Assembly: GCA_007449985.2 (NCBI GenBank)
Contig: VIIQ02000593.1
Span: 620,001-684,000, forward strand
DNA: 64,000 bases
DNA from: Desmodesmus armatus
Lineage: Eukaryota; Chlorophyta; Chlorophyceae; Sphaeropleales; Scenedesmaceae
Reading direction: 5' to 3'
A program made the position numbers and the translations under genes. The stretch's first letter is position 1; every line of letters begins with the position of its first letter. Under the pieces are notes generated by a model that saw only the letters and a list, made by a program, of their open reading frames with translations, did not search any database and was not told the DNA's origin. Shown piece after piece: positions 59,301 to 64,000 of this stretch.

Positions 59301-59547
59301 GCGTAAGTTGCCAGAGTTGAAGGTGGGTGATTTGGTTTTGGAGGTGCTATCGGGTCCTGTGGCTGCCTTGGACAAGGCTGTGCTGGGTCCCTTCAGGGTT
59401 GTGGAGCTTCGCGATAGTGGTGTGGTTGTGCTTGCCACGGGTGACACCCGTTTCAAGGACACCGTGCTGTTCAAGCGCAACATCACTAACCTTGCCCGCT
59501 ACCTGGACAAGTCTTCTGTTCGGGCTGCTTTGGGCATGGCTGTTTGA
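56308..59547 (+). CDS. pol: Retrotransposon pol: RT, RNase H, PHD finger, integrase
   Basis: 1,079 residues from the ATG at 56308, uninterrupted. Reverse transcriptase spans about 100-330, with the fingers motif SSSPWMSPIVIVPKPSGGWR and the catalytic YIDD at 245-248. RNase H follows (TTDWSQVAVGAVLSQ, first Asp about 394; RTDHAALQWL). At 553-597 there is a complete Cys4-His-Cys3 PHD finger: C-x2-C-x11-C-x2-C-x4-H-x2-C-x14-C-x2-C. Integrase has its HHCC zinc region (HDALGHAG, CDSCQRRK) and a DDE core at D764, D836 and E871, with the usual 35-residue D-to-E spacing. A GPY/F-like module (GPFRVVEL) lies near the end, and no chromodomain follows. The enzyme set copies element RNA to DNA and inserts it. 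The PHD may guide target choice by reading histone H3 tails. Confidence 0.95.
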   Translation: MSESQDGLCFMPDSESGQVSSPAPQPAPKSDAEVVMEALKLQRELYSHLSDEQFNRLQVLLFSFVDIFAVDGASFGCVAPEKNFYHRIDTGNARLVTQKPYKLSYAQAVWLKGELDRLLELGVIRPSSSPWMSPIVIVPKPSGGWRLCVDMRVLNKCTLPDPYPLPTVDEMHAAMGGCKLWSKMDFVSGFWQVPIHPDDCFKCGLTTPHGNFEFCRMVMGMQSAPATFQRLMDTMLAGIEGAKTYIDDTFAFSAEFDAQLESLRRVFERTREYKLTMNPLKCRFCVQEVVCLGHLVSAEGIRPVFDKLEAVKALPLPQNVKGLRRFLGMMEQYRKYIQGYAAIAAPLHLMLRKGLAFVWSDEALVAFQELKDALCEAPVLALPNWDRDFILTTDWSQVAVGAVLSQVDPVTGEEHPNAFASRTLTAAERNYAATEGECLAVKWATEMFFYYLHGRRFKLRTDHAALQWLDSARFTNAKLERWALHLQEFDFEVEYIKGSTNVVADYLSREGAVPVTPEGSDQVEHVPLVSLVVSDPVWPEHAHKQAELDAVPCAVCGDPGGFDNLAICSGCNKCIHLRCIMPPMSTVPSGEWLCPGCDVLFSNLEELRDPAPILQYGLNDPYCDDLLVSYVLSGHEDALLSALPARQARALRHRAWSLRPHPRMSGWLQVASHAPDGSVLWRTCPPLHYRWDLLRCMHDALGHAGVKRLVAAMQQHFYWRGVSADARLFVAQCDSCQRRKLAMPAPIPLQEPVVRGPFEHVHVDLCGPFDTPIVDVQGRVSMPEKPVKAYVVIMIDYFTKAAEFAVIYDKKPASVARALYYAWICRYFVPSHVTSDNGTEFETEFVHLLARLGIEHVRTTACHPAANGVVERLVGTFKSMLLKHVNDHPVHWLQSVPVVRQQYWARLHSALGMSPFEMVFGRQPVPVLPMGQVLLSAVRAGVSLASDLSLEDAECPAPFEHVRQLRERMLAVDKAVFDQIREQFRQNAAAWPLRGAGLRKLPELKVGDLVLEVLSGPVAALDKAVLGPFRVVELRDSGVVVLATGDTRFKDTVLFKRNITNLARYLDKSSVRAALGMAV

Positions 59548-59571
59548 ACCGGGGTTGGCTTGGTTGTGGCG

Positions 59572-60177
59572 GTAACAAATCATGGCACTACATTATGTAG
59601 TGCTACATTGCCACACATGGTGCTGGTGTGCTCCTGTGTGTCAGTTGTGTTCAAGTGTCACTCCTGTCACACATCTGCAGAGCCGCTTGCCCTTAGCCCG
59701 CTGCTCTCCCTTGCAGCACCGTTGGGAGTGTTTGTTTTTTTGCGTTGTTAGTGTGAGAGTCAGTGCTTTGGCTTGGTTTGTGGTTTGTTACCGTCACATC
59801 CTGTTGGTGCCGCTCCGCGTTCGGTTGGTTGTTTCGTCTGTGGGTTTATCTGTCATTCCGGCTTTGTTCTTCATTCAGTTGTCTTCCTGGTTGTCAATTC
59901 GGCTCGTTTGTCTCAGTCTTCCTCCTGGAGGGGGAGAGAGTCTAGGCCTGCACGCCCACTGCAAAGTGATGCGTGTTGTCCTGCTTGCGATTTGAGCTAG
60001 CCTGAGTCAGCAGTCGGTTCCGTTGCCATCCAGTCAGACACGTTGCGAGTGTGGACGAGTCGCAGAATCATGGCGCTGAGCGTCGTGGTTGCCGTGCTGT
60101 TGTGCGCTGAGCGTGCAGAAGCACAGAAAAGATTCAAGGAAGAAAAGAAAGCAATGTAACAAATCATGGCACTACAT
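59572..60177 (+). repeat. 22-base direct repeat flanking the retroelement 3' region
   Basis: GTAACAAATCATGGCACTAC plus AT occurs at 59572-59593 and again at 60156-60177, 584 bases apart. The first copy leads into a perfect 9-base inverted repeat, GCACTACAT-T-ATGTAGTGC. The polypurine tract lies between the two copies. They may mark sub-repeats of the 3' UTR/LTR or an LTR end. Confidence 0.6.
59927..59940 (+). other. Polypurine tract (candidate plus-strand primer)
   Basis: GGAGGGGGAGAGAG lies 380 bases after the pol stop, in a pyrimidine-rich context. In LTR elements such a tract directly precedes the 3' LTR, so the LTR would start near 59941. Confidence 0.55.
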
Positions 60178-60865
60178 CATGCCAAAGTTGGCTGTTGTAG
60201 TAAGATCGCAGAGGCTGAAGCTGCCGTGTCTGTCAACGGAAACAAGTGGATAGTGATGCATATGCATGTGCAGCTGGCCTAAGTTGGCTGGTGTGACGCA
60301 GACTGACACACCAACATCGAGTGGTGGGGGGCTGTGAGCAAGGCAGGTTTTGAAAGTCTATTGTCAGCCCAGGGCTCCTTTGAATGTGATGTGGCCTGCC
60401 GAGGGCATGTTCTCAACAAGATCAGACAGACCACGATGGTTTTTCGCACCAGGCTGTCACATTCAAAGGCCATTTCATACCGTGCCTGGCGGTCCTTGGT
60501 TACCTGGATTGGGGATTGGACAGCACTGCCTGGTTGGCTAAGTACTTTTACATTATGCCAACATACAGTTGTCACACACTCATACATGGAAAGTTGCCCA
60601 CTCTTTTTCCGCCCGCAGCCAAAGTCTGTTGACTGGACATCTGCAGTCTGCTACTGCAGATCATACAAAACAAACAGCACCTTGGAAACACGAGCCTATG
60701 GGGCTGAGTAAAAGTGACACTTGCCAACCAGAAACAAAGACAACATGTTACGTCCAGCAGCCCCAGTCCTGCCTACTAGGTAGTATAGTATATAGTATAG
60801 GTAGTATATGCCATAGTATGCATTTTGGCCCGCAGGTTGCGGCTTGCTCGGCAGTCATGCAAACA

Positions 60866-60979
60866 AACAATGCTGGTTGAGCTCTGGAGCTCCAGATCTG
60901 GACAACAATGCTGGTTGAGCTCTGGAGCTCCAGATCTGGACAACAATGCTGGTTGAGCTCTGGAGCTCCAGATCTGGAC
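60866..60979. repeat. Three exact 38-base tandem repeats
   Basis: Units start at 60866, 60904 and 60942 (AACAATGCTGGTTGAGCTCT and onward). Each contains the palindrome TGGAGCTCCA. The copies are identical, so the array is recent. Confidence 0.9.
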
Positions 60980-61300
60980 AACATGAGGGGGCCACAACCA
61001 ACCCACGTACTCGCAGCACAAAATTGGTTGGGCAGTGAGTGGAACATATTCACACGGCAAGACTCTGACACTGGTACAGCCAGAGACGGACGCCTCACAG
61101 TCAAACCAGGTCGAGGGGACAGAGTAGCCAAGACGCACCCAACCCCGGCACACACAAAAGAGTGAGGACAGATGACAACGTCAGCACAACAGTCTGTCTG
61201 AGGTCGTACCGTCTGTCACATGCACCCTGCAGTCCTTCACCAATTGAGTTCAAAACACATCATGGCTACTCCATGTATCCGCTCTGTCACTACACTTGTA

Positions 61301-61433
61301 CTTTTAGTGTGTACAACACACAAGTAATCCCTGTGCCAACACGTACTTTTAGTGTGTACAACACACAAGTAATCCCTGTGCCAACACGTACTTTTAGTGT
61401 GTACAACACACAAGTAATCCCTGTGCCAACACA
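61301..61433. repeat. Three 45-base tandem repeats with internal hairpin
   Basis: Units start at 61301, 61346 and 61391. Each contains GTGTGTACAACACAC, a 6-base stem with a 3-base loop. The period is a multiple of three, so both strands stay open, but no surrounding gene claims it. Confidence 0.9.
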
Positions 61434-62059
61434 ACCATGGACACAGAGCGCCACAGCAGGATCTGTCAACCTCACAACCCTTAACCCCAGCTGACTTCAT
61501 GTGTTGTGGTAACAAACCCATCACAACACCTTGGCGACACCCATTCCCCATTCCGTATGCACAACATGACGGCACACAGACCGCTGCAACCTGAAATTGT
61601 GTTTTCTGCATCCAGCATGCCCATTGCAAGGGCATTGTAACACCGAGGACATGCTAGCTGCTCATGCAGCTTCCCTTCAGAGCATATGGCCGCCATGCCA
61701 GCCGCTGAGGACAAAACAAACACAGATCCAGGCATGCTGATCGAGGCACAATCAACAACAAGCCCAACGCCACAAGTCCCTGGCATGAAACTTGGCGGGG
61801 CCGGCCAGACCAGGGGGCAGCTGCCACAATGGATATTGTCATGCATCCAAGCAGGAATTTGACGGACGCATGCAGCAGCTGCAGTGCATGCACACAACAC
61901 TTTGCTTCCAGCGGCATGCATAACCAAAGTCTTAGTGTCAAACAAGTCCAACAGAAACCAACAAGAGCAGCACCCTCAACCGTCATTCTTGCGAACCCAA
62001 CTCACCCATGCAGGGGGTGTTTGCACTGACCCAGTGCATGATGATGCCTCACCAGGCTG

Positions 62060-63861
62060 CTACAGACTGCGCCGCTCATTATCGCGGTCCGCACTGCTGA
62101 CGCTGTGCAGCATGCCTATCGCCTTGCGCTTCTGCAGCTGTTCCCAAATACCAAGGCTCGTAGCCAGCACACCACTAGCCAGCAGGAAGGAGCCCTGAAT
62201 TGGGGTGGCCTGCACAAAGCTACCCACGCGCTGCACCACTGCTCCTGTCACGTAAGGCCCAAGGAAGCCACCCACTGCCGCACCAATGGCGTTGAACATG
62301 GCGACACCGATCGCAACATGCCGCGCCTCCAACGGCTCTACAGGCACACGCAATGGGGCAGGACAGAACACGCGACACGGACAGGAGGAGAACAGTGAGG
62401 GGCGGTATCGCATGCTGGCACGACGGCCCTATCCTCGGGCGAACAGTGTCTGGCTACTGGTTATGGAGTAAACATCGGCCTTTCCCGCTCCAACGCCCAG
62501 TACCATCATAAGCTGCAGCTGTTGCAGCACTCCGGCCAGTGCAGGCTTCACAAGGTGTGTTAGCACAACAACACCTTCCCACAGGTCAACTAGCGTGGAC
62601 ATGGAGATGCATAAGCGCCTAGCTTCCATGGTATAAGAAATAAATTGCATGGAGCAGGAGTTGTGCAGGTGACAGCACAGTGTTAGAGACCGCTCAAAGG
62701 CTCACAACCCTCACCTGACACTCGCGCGTACATGACCCCGACTTGCGCATACGCAAACATCATCGCGAACACCAGGGACACAAAGCCAGCCGTGAACGAC
62801 AACTTGTACATTGCGCCAAAGCTGAGCCAAAAGACAGACGCGATCGTAGCCGTGATGCCGATGTGCAGTGTGCGTTCACCCACTCGATCGGAGTGCCAAG
62901 CTGTGACGGACATCGCCAAAGCAGCCATCGCGTAAGGTATGCCTGACAGCAGCATCGCATTACGCGTGTTGATGGCTGAGTCGCCGCCAGTGCTGGTGCT
63001 GCCTACGGCTGCTGTCCCTGCCAACATATTCTTGATGATGATGGGCATGAACGCGTTCAAGCTGTGGATGCACAGCACTGCAGCAGCACGGCAATAGGCA
63101 AACACACAACAGACATCAGTCAGTCTGCAGTCTCAGCCATTGTTGCATGCAGGCAAACACCAAACATGTACTAAAATCATGGATTAACACGTACTGTAGT
63201 GGTCCACAACATCAATACTGAAAAACATGGCGTAGTGATGTCTTATCACAGTGTACTGAGCGCAACATGCAGCAGCCAACATGAACAGTACCGGAAAGTG
63301 CGTGGGCTGGCCGTGAGCACACAAGCTGCTCACAAGGCACCTGAGGGTTATGCGTCGAGAGCAGCAGGTGCTCGGCTGGCGCACGATCTGACTCAGCATG
63401 CAGACTACCTTTGCAAAGCGGTAGACTGTGGGCAATGTGACTGCTGAAAACTGCCGAGAAAAAATTGCATCACTCACCCCACTGGCAGTTGGCAGCACCC
63501 ATCGCGGTTGCAGCGGCGCGTCCAAGAAGAAAGAGCACAAACAGAAACAAGCCAGGCAGGAAACATGGCAGGCAGAGGTGGCGTCACACAACAAGGCAAG
63601 TTTCCAAGTGTCGAATGACTAAACAGGCAGCAGCAAGCTTTGCGTCTAGAGCCAAAAGTACGTCTGCCACCCCCCTTGGTCGTCATCCTGCCACCCCCGG
63701 GCCCTAGACGCAGTAGCCTATAAGCCGCTCACCAAGAAACCACACAGCGTCAGGTACCAGAGTATCGGCTTCTGGGCTGCCTGCCGTATCAGTCGAAACA
63801 GGTCCGTCACACTGGGCGCAGAGTGAGGCGCATTGTGGGAGGCTGCCAGTGCCCCATGCAC
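62060..63861 (-). CDS. MFS transporter, anion:cation symporter type (5' part beyond window or unresolved)
   Basis: C-terminal half of a 12-helix major facilitator. Exons read right to left: 63861-63733 (central linker and start of helix 7, RQAAQKPILWYLTLCGFL), then 63077-62715 (FMPIIIKNMLAG, GIPYAMAALAMSVTAW, and the cytoplasmic motif HSDRVGERTLHIG), then 62337-62060 (EPLEARHVAIGVAMFNAIGA, FLGPYVTGA, basic tail). The last two join in phase (VS-EPLE). The first two do not, so a small exon around 63470-63540 or a frame lesion is needed. The SDR-x-GER-x2-H motif and the FLGPYVTG segment point to the anion:cation symporter family, which moves organic or inorganic anions with H+ or Na+. The substrate is unknown. 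Exon 63861 begins at an acceptor, so the gene continues upstream past the window edge. Confidence 0.78.
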
Positions 63862-64000
63862 CTGCGAGTACGCAGCACACGTGTACTATTCAATTCATTC
63901 AGCATTCCATCAACTCAACACAACACCACCGCTGCTGCTGCTGGTGGTTGCTATTGTGTCGGGGGCACAATAGCAACCAGCACGACCTCCATACCTCCTG

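Larger units (their letters stand above)
54163..59940 (+). mobile_element. Ty3/gypsy-type retrotransposon with a PHD finger in pol
   Basis: A gag-protease frame and a complete pol frame lie in order protease, reverse transcriptase, RNase H, PHD finger, integrase, which is the Ty3/gypsy order. A purine tract at 59927-59940 fits the polypurine primer for plus-strand synthesis. I could not find a matching LTR pair or a primer-binding site, and the N-terminal half of gag is not visible, so the 5' end is truncated or arranged in pieces upstream. The long intact frames suggest a young copy. Confidence 0.85.
60182..62059. other. Spacer with two minisatellites
   Basis: No convincing gene. It holds a 13-base inverted pair (CCTTTGAATGTGA at about 60377, complement at about 60457), an AT-rich TAGTATA stretch (60780-60815), the 38-base and 45-base tandem repeats listed separately, and the 3' flank of the MFS gene. 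Confidence 0.5.

Noticed and set aside
60866..61433. Regular repeats considered as a CRISPR array
   Set aside because: Units are directly adjacent with no unique spacers, and the genome is eukaryotic.
1..64000. tRNA, rRNA and snRNA genes
   Set aside because: I looked for cloverleaf and rRNA-like blocks and recognised none. A covariance-model scan would be needed to exclude them.

Overview
The window looks like nuclear DNA of a green alga, most likely a chlorophyte of the Chlorophyceae. Supporting features are genes with many short GT-AG introns (acceptors mostly TGCAG), TGTAA polyadenylation signals, dense CAG/CTG triplet runs that read as polyglutamine, a plant-type TOM20, and a plastid-type ribosomal S1 protein. 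A narrower guess (Sphaeropleales, Scenedesmus-like) is only an impression from the Q/A/S-rich style. All gene models were spliced by eye from the DNA. Junctions are firm where phases match and are flagged where they do not.

Layout. 1-4.4 kb (+): C-terminal part of a polyglutamine-rich SET1/trithorax-type histone methyltransferase. 6.1-21.7 kb (+): a very long, many-exon gene for a secreted or membrane protein with kelch-like repeats, a parallel beta-helix region of the chlamydial PMP type, a Cys-rich module and C-terminal membrane segments. It carries three frame shifts and one stop, and a decayed antisense gene sits in its 3.2 kb fifth intron. 21.4-27.2 kb: a tandem segmental duplication that copied the last exon of that gene together with a small S1-domain gene. 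It left two S1 genes (22558-23481, 25098-26042), a decayed exon copy and a third remnant.

27.6-47.6 kb is a run of minus-strand genes: a large Q-rich protein with two PH-like modules at its N terminus (27565-36245), a LYR-motif protein (37305-37840), a DEK chromatin protein (38445-44006) and TOM20 (44926-47646). A 654-base divergent spacer separates TOM20 from a plus-strand coiled-coil, Q-rich gene of unknown function (48301-51078). Behind that gene come three minisatellites (145, 80 and 112 base periods). 54.2-59.9 kb (+) is a Ty3/gypsy-type retrotransposon with an intact pol that carries a PHD finger between RNase H and integrase. 62.1 kb to beyond 63.9 kb (-) is the 3' part of an MFS transporter gene of the anion:cation symporter type.

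The genes form no obvious pathway: chromatin (SET, DEK), organelle biogenesis (TOM20, LYR, S1), cell surface and transport. The most interesting signals are the PHD-finger retrotransposon, the long or perfect inverted repeats in introns of four neighbouring genes, the exon and segment duplications caught at different stages of decay, and the clustered lesions in the kelch/beta-helix gene.
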